Assembly: GCA_030549205.1 (NCBI GenBank)
Contig: JAUKTV010000006.1
Coordinates: 1,072,501-1,136,500, forward strand
Direction: 5' to 3'
Length of the DNA stretch: 64,000 bases
Source: Apiosordaria backusii
Lineage: Eukaryota > Ascomycota > Sordariomycetes > Sordariales > Lasiosphaeriaceae
How positions within the stretch are numbered: position 1 is the stretch's first letter; every line of letters begins with the position of its first letter. Below the pieces are notes generated by a model. That model did not search any database, was not told the origin of the DNA, and saw only the letters and a list, made by a program, of their open reading frames with translations. Below, in pieces: positions 39,534 through 50,631 of this stretch. The translations under genes and the position numbers were made by a program.

Positions 39534-40015
39534 GGGCTGGGGCATGAAAGGAGTGAGAAGGGAGCGATAGAACAGTACCAGGCTGATGTGGCTCTTTTGA
39601 GTTGGATGGTGGCCGCCTCGCACTATAAGGTAGAAAACATCTGAAAATTCAACAATTTGAAGTTCTCGTATTTATTATCTCACACCGTGACTCAGATGGA
39701 GTCCGTTATGCCACTTATGCCCTCGCTCAGCGTAATCAGAGATAAATGGTGTCCTTTGGATTAGCGATAACTTTGGTGGCTCGTGCCCTATCGTCTGCTC
39801 CACTTGTGCTCTGGTGGTGATGGTATCGCAGTTGGTGAAGTCAGCCAATGACCAAGGCTGGCGTCGAAATGATGGGCCAATGATGAAATTTTAGCGTTAT
39901 GGCTGCCAAGGTGTCTCCACTTCTCGCTCGATGCGCGGGGCAAGTTGCGCCTGTGATAATAATTATTTTTCCTCTGCCAGATGCCACCTTTTATTGGTAG
40001 TCAAGCAAACCGACC
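39534..40015. other. Short intergenic region
   Basis: About 480 bp; no gene or distinctive element seen. Confidence 0.5.
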
Positions 40016-41512
40016 ATGGCCAAGAGCGCGAGCAAGGCAAAAAAGAGAAAGCAAAATGCCCAGGCCGACGGGCCGAACAAAGCCGCAAAGACAGCGGCAG
40101 CGGCCGCGGCACCCCGAATAACACCCCCCGACAGCGACGGCGACGGCCCATCACCCAACACAGCGCTCGAGCCCAGGACCTTGCAGACGCTCATCTCGGA
40201 CGAGGAGCTCGACATCGCAATCGACACCCTCAAGACAATAGCCCAGTACCCGAACCTGATCAAGTCGAAGCAATGCAAAGACCTGCGCGTCGCCGTCTAC
40301 GATTTCCGCCAGGCTTCGGCCATCGACGCTGGAGCAAACGCCAGCCTAACGGCCCGCATCACATCTGCCCTCACCGATGAGCGGTACACAGAGGCCAGGA
40401 TATTGCTTGCCGAGATGAGAATTCGCGAGCAGGAACCAAGGCTTGGTGCTCTGTGCCGCTGGGTACGAGATTTGGACGTCATCAGCGGGTTGTCCACGAT
40501 ACCTGGAGGAGATGGCGCTGCTATTCAGCGTAGCGAACGAGACGAGCAGCGCCTGCGAGTAATCGACGCCATCCTCCGTGTTACCGGCCCTGTCGATAGC
40601 AACCCGAACGCCTTGCCAATTGCGTGCAATCCCGGAATTGCCCTTCAAGAAATTTGGGATCTCCGTCCCTCCTCGGCTCCAGAACAAGTTTACGCCTCGG
40701 TGTTGGACAAGACAATCTTCAAGTCGGCACCGTCTACACTGGCCACCGGCCTCCGTGTCATTGAGACGACCCCAGGCCCTCTCCGCAAGCCTCCTAATCA
40801 CCACGATGCCCTGCTCTACACTACAGCCCCGAACACCATACCTCTGGCCACCGAACGGTCTCCTGCGACATACCAACCGCACCCGATTGTGCCTGGCCTC
40901 GGTGTCATACGAAACGTCCTCTCACCCGACGAATGCAAGGCTATCATTGCTGCTGGCGAGACGGTCAACTTCCTCCCCGATGCCCCGCTCCGGGAAGACG
41001 GCGACGTGAGCATCCTCGCGCACAACTTCTACTGGGTCACAGACAAGCCTTTCCATGACACACTCTGGTCACGCGTAGCGCCCCACGTCCCTGCCTCGGT
41101 CAACGGACGCCTAGCCCGCGGGCTCAACCGTCGGTTCCGCGTGTACCGCTATGTGCCGGGCGCCGAGTACCGTGCCCACATTGACGGCGCCTGGCCTCCT
41201 TCCGATGTCCTTCCAGATGACACATACGTCTACGATGCCTCGCCCGCCGAGAAGAAGCAAAGCTCCCTGTTTACCTTCTTGATATACCTGAATGATGAGT
41301 TCGAGGGCGGAGAAACCACATACTTTGTGTCGGCCGCGCGGGAGGGCGTGCTCAATGCCTATCCCATTCGGCCAGTGATGGGGAATGTAGCATTGTTTCC
41401 CCATGGAGATACCAGAGGAGCACTGCTGCATGAGGGTACCGGAGTGAGGAAGGGGGCCAAGTACGTGATTCGGACAGAGGTGGAATATGATGTCGAGCCT
41501 AGTGAGCAGTAA
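40016..41512 (+). CDS. 2-oxoglutarate/Fe(II) oxygenase, prolyl-4-hydroxylase-like, 498 aa
   Basis: Single exon with start ACCATGGCC. The N-terminal 50 residues are Lys/Ala-rich with a nuclear-localisation-like KAKKRKQ. Residues about 50-280 are a helical region of unknown role. The C-terminal double-stranded beta-helix (about 285-495) has the iron triad His388-x-Asp390 (YRAHIDGAW) and distal His472 (LLHEGTGV), with Arg486 (KYVIRTEVEY) placed to bind 2-oxoglutarate. SLFTFLIYLNDEFEGGETTYF is the usual P4H strand pair (given in pieces: SLFTFLIYLND and EFEGGETTYF). It hydroxylates an unknown protein or small target. There is no signal peptide, so unlike collagen-type P4H it is not an ER enzyme; nuclear or cytosolic is likely. 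Confidence 0.92.
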   Translation: MAKSASKAKKRKQNAQADGPNKAAKTAAAAAAPRITPPDSDGDGPSPNTALEPRTLQTLISDEELDIAIDTLKTIAQYPNLIKSKQCKDLRVAVYDFRQASAIDAGANASLTARITSALTDERYTEARILLAEMRIREQEPRLGALCRWVRDLDVISGLSTIPGGDGAAIQRSERDEQRLRVIDAILRVTGPVDSNPNALPIACNPGIALQEIWDLRPSSAPEQVYASVLDKTIFKSAPSTLATGLRVIETTPGPLRKPPNHHDALLYTTAPNTIPLATERSPATYQPHPIVPGLGVIRNVLSPDECKAIIAAGETVNFLPDAPLREDGDVSILAHNFYWVTDKPFHDTLWSRVAPHVPASVNGRLARGLNRRFRVYRYVPGAEYRAHIDGAWPPSDVLPDDTYVYDASPAEKKQSSLFTFLIYLNDEFEGGETTYFVSAAREGVLNAYPIRPVMGNVALFPHGDTRGALLHEGTGVRKGAKYVIRTEVEYDVEPSEQ

Positions 41513-42143
41513 TTGCATGGCAAGGGGAGCAATGGGTCCGGACTCGAACACGAACGACACAAACGACTGGCCATAACAAACTTGGTTTGAACTGTCCATG
41601 TCTCAAGGCTTGGTCGCATTTGCCATATGTTTGTTTCCAAACGCCTTGCACGCCTTGCACATCTGCCACGACGCAAAACCTGACTGGTCGGGTACTGAGA
41701 ATACTCTGTGATTGGATCAGAAAAGCCACGTTATGGAGCGTCGTGGCGACCATTTTGACGGTACCTGCCAAGCCTAACATGAGTTGGGCAGCAGACGGGA
41801 GGCGATGGGTATGCAAGCTGGCCGAATCGGCTCGTCAATGCCGAACAACGCCTTCACTCAAGCTTGGTGAACGGATTTGAACCTGCACGGTATCGAACGT
41901 TGATAAGAATGGCTTGTCAGACATAGCTGCAGTCCGTGGAACGTCTTTGATAGCCCAAGACAGACCCAAAAACAACTGTTGCTACAACTCACCTGCTCTC
42001 GTCTCCGTCTCAGTTATTTCCTTACGCATCCCAGTGCATCGCCCCGTTTTCAAGCTTGATGAACAGCTCCACCGCAGAGCCACGGCCCTTTCTGTATTGT
42101 TGAAGGCCTTGCCAGCCTCGACACCATCTTCAACACCACCATC
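41513..42143. other. Intergenic
   Basis: About 630 bp with a small GCCTTGCAC direct repeat near 41642. No gene seen. Confidence 0.5.
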
Positions 42144-44023
42144 ATGTCGACCTCTACAGTGGAAAAGCGCTATCTTCATAGCACGAGTTACAACGAAGCT
42201 GTGGTGTCAGACAACTATTCGTTCTCGTATGTTTCTCTCCTTTGCCTTCTTCAAAGTACGATCCAGCTCTAACACGTACCAGACCTTTCAGCAGTCCCCT
42301 CACCAGCCTCAAGTTTCGAAATGGCATTTGTCTGACTGCGCATCGAGAGTTTCTCATCCAAAGCCCCAGGCTGGTCTCACTCATCACTCGCCACGATTCC
42401 TTCCCCGAAACGATCAACCTTTCAGACGTCTCGTACGCTGCTGGCCAGATTCTGGTAGCACATCTTTACACCGGCCGCTGGACCGAATTGGCATGGTTTG
42501 GGCCCGAGGGCGGTCTTGAGGAGATCGCCAGATTGGAGACAGCGTTCGAGGTCTACTTAGCTGCCAGGAAATACGAGCTCTGCAGCTTGGAGGCTCTCGC
42601 CCAGATCCACATTGAGCAGGATGCAGCCAGGTTGGACACCTTCACCGTCATCGATATCGCCAAAAGGGTCTACCCAGTACCGGACAGCAGCGACACCTGG
42701 TTTCAGGAGCACATCAAATCTCGCATCAAGGCCGATTTCGACAAGCCGGATTCAGTTCTGTCGGCCAGGCTTGATACCAATTTTGCCGATGAAACTTCCA
42801 TCATCAAGTTGGTTTTTAAGGGCATGCTCGAAGCTTATCGCGAGAAGACCGAAGCTCTCGCCAAACAAGCTGCTACCCTTCGTCGGCCTTTCACGCCAAC
42901 AAGCGACACTTCTTTCGAAGAGGTGGACTGCCAACTGCTCGGCGCTGCCGCTGAAGAGCAGACAGTCATCAGCAACAAGGACGACAGTCAAACTCCAGCT
43001 CCAGCCACCACACCGTGCACTGTGCCGCCCACACTCAACGTCGTCGAGACTCTGGCTCAGGACCCAAAGCCCCACCTTGACAAATCCGTATATGAGCTTG
43101 CACCGGAGGCTTCGGGGGAGAGCAGCAGCGACACCCTGAAACTCGATCTTGTCCAGCCGGCCACTCTGGACTCTGTTACTGAGTCTGCAGCTGAGGAACC
43201 GACACCGCTTGAGGTTGTTCCCGACCTCCAGTTCGAACCAGAGCTGCAGGCCTCGGATAACAATAGTAACAGCGGCGCCGCCACCGCAACTGGCACCAAG
43301 GTGAAGAAGTGTAAGCACAAAGTGACCAAAGCGCGATGGGAGTGCAAGGCGTGTGGAAAGTGCACGAGACCTACATGCGTGTCATGTAAATGCTCCATGT
43401 GCAAGAGAAAGTGCCGAGACGAGAGTCACCACGTCATCTCCGACCCTGTGGTCGAAGAAGCACTTCCCGATGCTGTGCCCGAGGTTGCTCCCTTGGCCGA
43501 CCCCACTCCAGCCCTCGTTGAGGATGATAGCTGGGACTTCGCTGGCACAAGTAGCAAGAACAGCGAGAGAAACCTTGAGAATATTGGAGTAGTCATTGTC
43601 GACCCGGTGCCGGAGTCGGTGACAAACCAGGAGCCAGTGCCTGAGCTAGTGCCCGAACCACAACCTCTGGTCGAAGATGTTCCCCGAGACTCGTTTGATA
43701 TGGCCAGCAATGACAAAAAGAAGGAGGCGAAGAAGGCAAAGAAGAAGGGAGTGGTTCGCCTCGAGGCTGAGTCTCCACTATTGGAGATCGAGCCGGTGCC
43801 GCTGGTAGAACCGGAGCCAGCGCCGAAGCCAAAACCCTCCGTTGAGGATAACTCCTGGGGCTTTCCTTCCACGAAGTTCACGAAAAAGAAGGCAAAAGCC
43901 GTCGTTGGTACTGGATCCGAGCCAGCTAGTGAGGTGTCTGGGAATGCTCAGCTCATTGCCGAAATTGAGCGTGGGTTTCCGCAGGGTGGATGGGACTTTT
44001 GGGGGGCAGCGAAGAAGCGCTAG
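42144..44023 (+). CDS. BTB-like protein with cysteine cluster, 607 aa
   Basis: Exons 42144-42226 and 42283-44023; donor GTATGT, branch CTCTAACAC, acceptor CAG; the junction splits a Ser codon (NYSFSSPFSS). Residues about 28-150 have the course of a fungal BTB/POZ domain (LKFRNGICLTAHREFLIQSP, then AAGQILVAHLYTGRW, then LETAFEVYLAARKYEL). BTB domains dimerise and often recruit cullin-3 ligases. The rest is acidic and Pro-rich. At about 371-405 lies a compact Cys cluster (CKHKVTKARWECKACGKC, then PTCVSCKCSMCKRKC) with about ten Cys that could bind zinc. Further on, the short motif (V)ED(D/N)SW(D/G)F occurs twice and DFWG ends the protein. I know no named family with this combination. Confidence 0.8.
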
Positions 44024-44146
44024 ATCGGTTTCTGCTCTAAGGTATGTTCAGGTGGAGGGTTGACAGGCATTTCCCGTTTTGCGAAGGCGGAATAGGTATC
44101 ACATAGGCAGTCAGTTTTCTGTGGTCTCAGATTGTCATTCAGTTTC

Positions 44147-45803
44147 TCAGGCATTTAGTTCGCTCCCAGTCCCCTTCTCGCCCGTTTCGCTTCTCGATGA
44201 CCCCTCTGGCGAGCTCCCGTCTTCCGCGTCAGTCACCCTTGTGATATTTTGTTTTTGTCGTCTCGTCATAAAAGACAGACCTGCTGTCCAGACCGCCAGA
44301 GCCACCGAAGTGGCAATCATGGCGTACATTCCCCTCTGTGGAACTCGGTCAGTATGGTAGTTCCTGTCACATGGAGAGTAACGTAAGACTCACCGTAAAC
44401 CAAGGAGCCATACTCGCCCCGTAAAACACGATGCTCCACCATGCATTTACCGCATTGCTCCCCAGATTCATCCCCGCCAGCACCACACTCCTGAATACAG
44501 GCTCTCTCCACCTCATTGCATCATTTGCCCACGCAAAAAAGGTTGCCTGGCACGCGTACACCGTGCCAGCCCAATAGTATGCCCCCATTACCACGGCTGT
44601 CTCCCTCCCCTCTTGCACCAAACCATACTGCGCAGCCAAGATCATCACGCTGGTGCAGATCCCCGTGATCCCGATGAAGTATCCAACTATCCACCTCTTC
44701 CCACCCAGAAAATCCGTCAACGTCGCAAAGAATAACGTCGAGACAATGCCCACAGCAGGAACCCCAGTGGGGTAGTCGTTCAACTGCTGCACCGAGTACT
44801 CATTTGTCGGGTGCGACTTGAGAAACAGGGCCAGCAGCGTATTCGTCGAAAACGACTCCGCCTCCCCCGCGATAACCCATAATATCACAAACCCCCACCA
44901 CTCCCACGATCCCAGTACCTTCTTGACAAACCCCCACGACAACGGCGATATTTTCTTTTCGTCCTCGTTTTGTTGTTGTTGCTCCTTCTCCGGCAGCCTA
45001 ACCCTCTCCACGGCCATCTCTCTTTCCTGCGGTGTCAAATACCAGACTCTTGTTTCCCCTGGTGTATCAGGAAACACCAACCACCCATACGCCGCCACCG
45101 GCAGGGTAATAATCCCGTCGATAATAAACAACCACCTCCACCCCCTCAGCCCGTGCTTCCCATCCATGCTGCTGTATATCCCGCTCTGAATGAAACCCCC
45201 AATCATCGTCCCGGCCAGGCCCGAAGCGGTGAAGATCCCACTTCTTTTGCCAAGTTCCCGCTTGGTGTACCACGACCCGAGGATGTAGTGCGTGCCGACA
45301 AACGTTGTCGACTCGGCGATGCCTTGGAAGAACCGGATGGCCATGATGTGCTGCGGCCGGCTGACCGAGGCGGTGATCATGGTCAGCCCAGCCCAGATCA
45401 CCATCATGGACGGGAAAAAAACGCGGGGTTTGATGTAATGCAAGGAAAGGTTGGACGGGATCTGGCCGAGGACGTAGCCGATGGTAAAGCACGTGTTGAT
45501 CTGGTTGAGCTGGTCGCCGCGGAAGTGGAGGTCTTCTTTCATGCCCGAGACGTAGGCGTTGGAGAGGTTTGTTCGGTCGAGCTGACAGAAAGTTCAGTTT
45601 ATGTTTTCCCATGAAGATCAGAGAGGTGGGCAACTGACGTAATTGAGGAAATAGCTCAGACAACAAAAAGTTAGGATGAAAAAGTCAATCTTGCGAACGA
45701 GCTTCCCCTCGCCGGGGAGGTGGTGGTGGTGGTGGGTAGAGGCGAAGAAGTACTCTTTTAATTTGGTGGTCCATGATGGGCCGTCCCCATCTGAGGGAGC
45801 CAT
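44147..45803 (-). CDS. MFS transporter of the Dal5/Tna1 anion:cation symporter type, 513 aa
   Basis: Exons (minus) 45803-45639, 45581-44394 and 44335-44147. Junctions restore conserved text: FLNY-LDRTNLSNAYVSGMK and APWFT-RGMYAMIATSVAL. The N-terminal tail has a five-His run. There are about twelve hydrophobic spans. Family signatures include LDRTNLSNAYVSGM in TM1-2, GYVLGQIPSNL, RFFQGIAESTTFVGTHYILG with the conserved acidic residue, WYTKRELGKRSG, and the central loop. The family imports carboxylates, vitamins or allantoate-type compounds across the plasma membrane; the substrate is open. It is convergent with the BTB gene with only 123 bp between stops. Confidence 0.94.
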
Positions 45804-46242
45804 GGCGGTGAGGGCGTTGTTGTTCACTGCGATTGAACCTCAACATCAAAATCTCGTTCTGCCAAAGTTCACTCTTCAAATTCATCAACCTCTTATCATC
45901 CTGATATCATTGAGCAGTTTCGGTAAGCGTCACCGTTGACCCGGCGGATTGGGAATCTGGAGATAAGGTTTGGCCCCAAAAGGGACATCGGCTGAGGTTC
46001 GAGGGGGTGAAAATCAGATCATGAATCTGAAGAACTTGATGACGTCCGATGGGGTTGTGGGGGAAGCCCGGAGATCTGCAAGGGCGCGGGCCGAACCTCG
46101 ACCATTTTTGGGTGGTCATTTGTGATCATGAGATGATGGCGATCTTTTTGATAAGATAAGACATTTTCGGCAAAGGGATGGCAAAAATAAAACTCCACCC
46201 ACAAACAAGATCGTGGGTGGAAAAAAAGATGGAAAAATTGAA

Positions 46243-46326
46243 GGTCGTACCCGGAATCGAACCGGGGTTGCCGGAATTTTCTGGTGTGATCAGAATCCGG
46301 AGTGATAACCGCTACACTATACAACC
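46243..46326 (-). tRNA. tRNA-Gln (anticodon CUG) with 13-nt intron
   Basis: Acceptor stem GGTTGTA pairs with TACGACC. The T arm is CCCGG-TTCGATT-CCGGG. The anticodon stem is CCGGA/TCCGG with loop TTCTGA(T); anticodon CTG is at 46293-46291. A 13-nt intron (46289-46277, minus) sits one base after the anticodon, the standard place for splicing by the tRNA endonuclease, and contains CCAG able to pair with the anticodon. The A and B box sequences (TATAGTGTAGCGG and GGTTCGATTCC) are present. CCA is not encoded, as normal in eukaryotes. Confidence 0.95.
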
Positions 46327-46779
46327 GTCTGTTAAATCTGATCATTGATGCCGACGGATCTACTTTTGAGGTCCCGTGCACATCATGTGGTGCACATCCC
46401 ATCATTGCAACGATGTCAATGTCAAATAAGCAGATGGAGGAGGTGATTCGTTGATATAAGAAATGTGAGTGACATTGATGCTGAGAATGCATTTATCTCC
46501 AATCTTGAACCCCAGGCTCGAAGCTGGTGTGCACCGGGATATTGTGGTAGAGTTGCCTTCTTTGTTGTTGCTGTGTGTTCATATTGCAACCATGACACCC
46601 ATTTTCTCCAGCAAAAATGCTGTTAACAGCAGAAGGGCAAAATTACTATGAACACCCTTCTACCTTAGGTATGCCGATAGTTGCCCTTTTTCCCTGCCCA
46701 ATATCCTGACATTTTCGTCCGAACTCCCAGTACTCCCACACCGTGACATGAAACAACCAAGCCAGTTACCGCCATGACA

Positions 46780-48066
46780 TCACCCAGTTTCCTGCGTATC
46801 TGGAATCTCCCCATCAGCTCCCTCCTCCACCTCTTCATCCTCGTCCTCTTCACTCTCCTCCTCGTCCTCTTCACTCTCCTGCTCAATCGCCCCCACCCCA
46901 ATTGGCACAGCCTGCACTGCCGTCCCCGCCGCCCTCTTGCTCCCGACCAGCATCTGATAAGCCTCGACCACCTCCGGAAACATGTTTTGCTTGCGAAAAA
47001 ACTCTGATTGTGCCCTCAGCTCCACCTCCAGCGTATCCTCCACGACCCCCCTAGACATGGTTGAACCCCCTTGAGAATGTGAATGCTGACTGCTGCTGTG
47101 CCCATTGCTTTGACTGCTCCCGTGATGATGCGCGACAACAACAGCCGAGCTGGTCATTGCTTGACCTCCCCGATGGGAAGAGGACGAAGAAGAGGATGAG
47201 TACCTCGGGAAGTGCATCCCCAGCGCGACCACCCTTTCCGGCCCTGTCAAGCCCTGGCAGATGTGCAGCACAGCAGTGCCAAGAGTGGGACACTCCTTCT
47301 CAAACACCTTTTGATGCCGCAGTTCCCTTAAAAGACTGCTCCGGATCAGGTGCTGGTTGATCTCCAGTACCGCCTTGAGCGCATTGAGCCGCGTCCCGAG
47401 ACTGGCAGGCCAGACGGCGGCGGCGTGGATGCACCTGATGTTGCTCTGGACTCCGTGGGTGGTCATGATTGCTTCGAGCTCCGCGGGTGATATTGTGTCG
47501 AGGGACAGCGGGCGAAAAGCGGATTTGACAGCGAAGACTATTTCATCAAAAGCGACTGTTTGGTCGGGCTGGGGGGTGTTGAGCTCGTCGAAGCGGGTGG
47601 AGAGGTATGTCGCTGTTTTTCGACGGGGTTTTCCAGAGGTGCCGCTGACGAGGTGGGACATGAGCATGCGCACTTCGCGGTCCGAGAGGATGGTGCCGAG
47701 AATGGTGCGGCAGTCTTGGATGGGGAGCTGGGAGGCGACGGTGGGGAGACCCATGATGGCAGAAGGTGTGAGTTTTGCTGCTGACTTTTGCTTCGTGATG
47801 TTGATGGTTTTGAGTCGCTTCGGTGTGATGGCAGTGGTTGGGATTAGGGTCAAGGGAGACGAGAAGTTCGGGGCGGGGAGAGGAGCTGAGAGCTCGGTGT
47901 CGGTACGCTGCCGCTTCATTGCGCTCTTGTGTGGTGTTCGTGGGATTGGGGTGTGAGTGTCGCCGTCTTCGTCCTCGTGAAGTCGCTTGAGATGGTGACC
48001 CATCATGTCGCGTGGTTGAGGGCGACTGAGCTCACGGTAGGGGATGGGCACCGAGGGGAGCAGCAT
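46780..48066 (-). CDS. Uncharacterised nuclear-type protein, 428 aa
   Basis: Single exon; start at the first ATG (MLLPSVPIPY), with MMGHHLKRLHEDEDG twenty codons in as an alternative. I do not recognise the family. The N-terminus has Thr-Pro sites beside basic clusters (TPIPRTPHKSAMKRQR, TPKRLK), typical of a cell-cycle-kinase-regulated nuclear protein (inference). Residues about 115-280 are a helical conserved-looking core (CRTILGTILSDREVRMLMSH, then HAAAVWPASLGTRLNALKAV). A Ser run, a His/Ser-rich linker and a last helix follow (DTLEVELRAQSEFFRKQNMF). The tail is strongly acidic (EESEEDEDEEVEEGADGE). No membrane segment. Confidence 0.75.
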   Translation of the reverse strand: MLLPSVPIPYRELSRPQPRDMMGHHLKRLHEDEDGDTHTPIPRTPHKSAMKRQRTDTELSAPLPAPNFSSPLTLIPTTAITPKRLKTINITKQKSAAKLTPSAIMGLPTVASQLPIQDCRTILGTILSDREVRMLMSHLVSGTSGKPRRKTATYLSTRFDELNTPQPDQTVAFDEIVFAVKSAFRPLSLDTISPAELEAIMTTHGVQSNIRCIHAAAVWPASLGTRLNALKAVLEINQHLIRSSLLRELRHQKVFEKECPTLGTAVLHICQGLTGPERVVALGMHFPRYSSSSSSSSHRGGQAMTSSAVVVAHHHGSSQSNGHSSSQHSHSQGGSTMSRGVVEDTLEVELRAQSEFFRKQNMFPEVVEAYQMLVGSKRAAGTAVQAVPIGVGAIEQESEEDEEESEEDEDEEVEEGADGEIPDTQETG

Positions 48067-48389
48067 GTGGACCTTTCCATTCTCGCCAAAGGAAAATGGA
48101 AAGCGTCAGAGCTGTCGATGCCCGCGGTGTAAACAATGACGGGAGCAACTGCGAGAAAGGGTGAGCACTGATTCAGATTTAGGCTTCCATCCCCCCCCAC
48201 CTCGGTCCCTTGTGCAGGCAAACTCAATTCAATCTTTCACCGTTTCACTTCAAACGAGGGGGGGACTCATGATATCAACAAGCCACTTCTTTGCGGCCAG
48301 AAAATTACAAGTTTAAATTAATTTATTTACAGAAAGAACTACCACCAGACTCCATCACCGCGATCCATCCCCAACCAGAAAGATCAACT

Positions 48390-50522
48390 TTAGTTGGAGA
48401 TCTTGCAGAGCTTGCCGACCTGGGTCAACAACCAGTCGGGCTGGCCCTGGATGGTCCATCTCTCGGCGCCGACAGCGGTGGGAGCCCAGAAGAGATCGTT
48501 GGGGTCGACCTCACGCTTGATGCTCAGCAGGCGCTGGTAGTTGTTGCCGAAGAAAGCCTCACCGAAATTGGGCTCCATGACATCGCCCTCGTTGCCGTAC
48601 CCACCGGGGCCAAAGGCACGAAGACGCTCCATCCAGTTGTGGGTGATCTTGTTGTTGGTGGCGGCAAGCTCAGTCTCGGGAATGCCAGGAGCCCAGCCGG
48701 CACCCATGATGGCAAACCAGACGGCATCGCGCCAGTGGGAGTTGGCGGCAGAGTTGGGAGTGCCCTGGGTCTGGCGGGGGTTCATGTTGTACTGGATGAG
48801 CGCGGAGCCCTCCTCGACAATGGCGCGCACCTCGTCGAACATGGCGTCGCGGGTGGCGTTGTTCTGCCAAGCGCTGGCGGGGAACAAGCGGGAAGCAGTA
48901 CGTATGTTGCTGTTGGCCACGGACTCGACAGGGAAGTGCTGGGTCCAGACATCGTACAGGTTGTCCTTCTCGAAGAAGTTGGGAGTGAAGTTGAGGCCAA
49001 GGGCGGTCCACTCGTCGAAGAGAGGCTTAACCTGCGCCTTGAACTGGGCCAAGGTCATGTCGGGGAACATGAAGGGGTGGAAAGTCCAGCTGTAGCCGCC
49101 AGCAGCGGTGAACAGGGGGAAGACGGTCGAGTAGCCGTACACACCAAGGCCGGCATAGCCGGGGAACCTGCGCCAGTAGGCATACATGGCCTGCCAGAAG
49201 ACAGCGATGGTGTTCTCGGACTCCGGGCCAGCGTTGACGGTCATGGAGAAACCGGCAAGCTTCTGCTTGGGGTACACTTTGACAGTGATGGAAGTAACGA
49301 CACCAAAAGTGCCACCACCGCCGCCGCGGAGAGCCCAGAAAAGGTCGGTGTTCTTGGTCTCGGTAGCAGTAACGAAGCGGCCGTTGGGGAGGACGACATC
49401 GATGCTGAGAACCTGATCGGATCCAAGACCGTACTTGCTGCTCATGGGAGAGTGACCACCACCAGCAAGGTAACCACCAGCAACACCAACACCGGCGCAC
49501 TCACCACCGACAGCAGTGACACCGAGGCTGTTGGCAGCGGCATAGAGCTCACCAACCTGGACACCGGCACCGAGCTTGAGGGCAGGGCCGTCGTAGGAAG
49601 GGCTGCGGAAGGACTTGATGTGCTTGATGTCCTTGAGGTTGTGGGTCCAGATGGAGAGAGCACCAGCACCAGTCGACTTGCCAAGGAAATCGTGGCCAGT
49701 GTTGTGGACGACAAGGCGGAGGTTCTGGTTGCGGGCAAAGTTGACGGCCAGCTGAACCTGGTAGACGTTGCTAATCTTCACCGAGTAGGAGGGGAAGCTG
49801 CCCATCTCACAGGTGCCAGTGTTGCCGTTCTGAGGCATGCAGGTCTCACCCTGGTAGAGGGGAGACATGACCGAGGTAGGGTCACTCGCGCTGTACGACT
49901 GTTAGTGTTCATGTTGAAGCAGTGTTCAGAGACAAACAAACATACTGAAGAGAGGACTGAGCCCAGTTGGCAAGCACATGTTGGCACTTGGCAGCATCGT
50001 ACACGCCGCTGTTGGGGTAGCAGACGGCACCGATAGGAACAGTCTCGATAAGAGCACCACCGGTCAAGAGGTTGAAGACGGTCCAGCCCAGACGGGAAGG
50101 CCAGGCACGGTCACCAGGGAACACCTTGCAGTCTCCCACCTGGAACCCATTTGCGCTTCTCTGGGTCACACCCGTGGCGTCCTCGTCGAAGGCGAAGAGA
50201 TCAATGCCACTGAGGGCGAGAGATGTGAGGTTGGCCATGACGGCGTCGGTCAACAGCAGGACCTCTTCACCGGCACCCTCGACAACCTCGGGCTCGGCAG
50301 CCGGCGCAACGGTGGTCTCATCGGCAGCTACAGGGGAATTCGGTCAGCTTCCACGTGGTTCTGGCATCATCAATGGGAAATAAGTACTGGAAAGTACTGG
50401 ATATACATACGCAAGACGGCCCCGTCTTCGGCAAGAATGGTTGGCGGCTCAGTTTGGGCCAAACCGAGACGAGCAAACGCACCCGCAAGGAGCAGGGCGC
50501 GCGAGAGAGAGACAGCAACCAT
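48390..50522 (-). CDS. Secreted berberine-bridge-type FAD oxidase, 664 aa
   Basis: Exons (minus) 50522-50411, 50327-49946 and 49890-48390; all donors are GTATGT and phases agree. Signal peptide MVAVSLSRALLLAGAFARLG. The FAD-binding PP-loop domain of the VAO family starts near 205. His231 (VVHNTGHDF) and Cys296 (GGECAGVG) are placed for bicovalent FAD attachment, the mark of berberine-bridge-like enzymes. The C-terminal BBE element is NYQRLLSIKREVDPNDLFW. These secreted enzymes oxidise sugars or alcohols or act in secondary metabolism, with O2 as acceptor; the substrate is unknown. The open frame of the last exon is strongly codon-biased toward C/G. Confidence 0.94.
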
Positions 50523-50625
50523 GGCTGTTTCCGACGGGAGAAATGAAGGGCCTGCCGAACGTGATCCAAGGATACTGGGTAAAGAGAGGGAAGCTCACAA
50601 CATCAACAACGCGATGAGCCAAAGG

Positions 50626-50631
50626 TTATAT
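50626..50631 (-). promoter_or_regulatory. TATA-like element of the BBE oxidase gene
   Basis: ATATAA on the minus strand, about 105 bp upstream of the start at 50522. Confidence 0.5.

Noticed and set aside
47357..47956. Long plus-strand frame opposite the 428-aa protein
   Set aside because: It mirrors the minus-strand coding frame, has biased composition and no domain.
48291..50036. 581-codon plus-strand frame opposite the BBE oxidase
   Set aside because: It is an antisense artefact of the C/G-biased third positions of the oxidase; the minus strand has signal peptide, motifs and splice sites.
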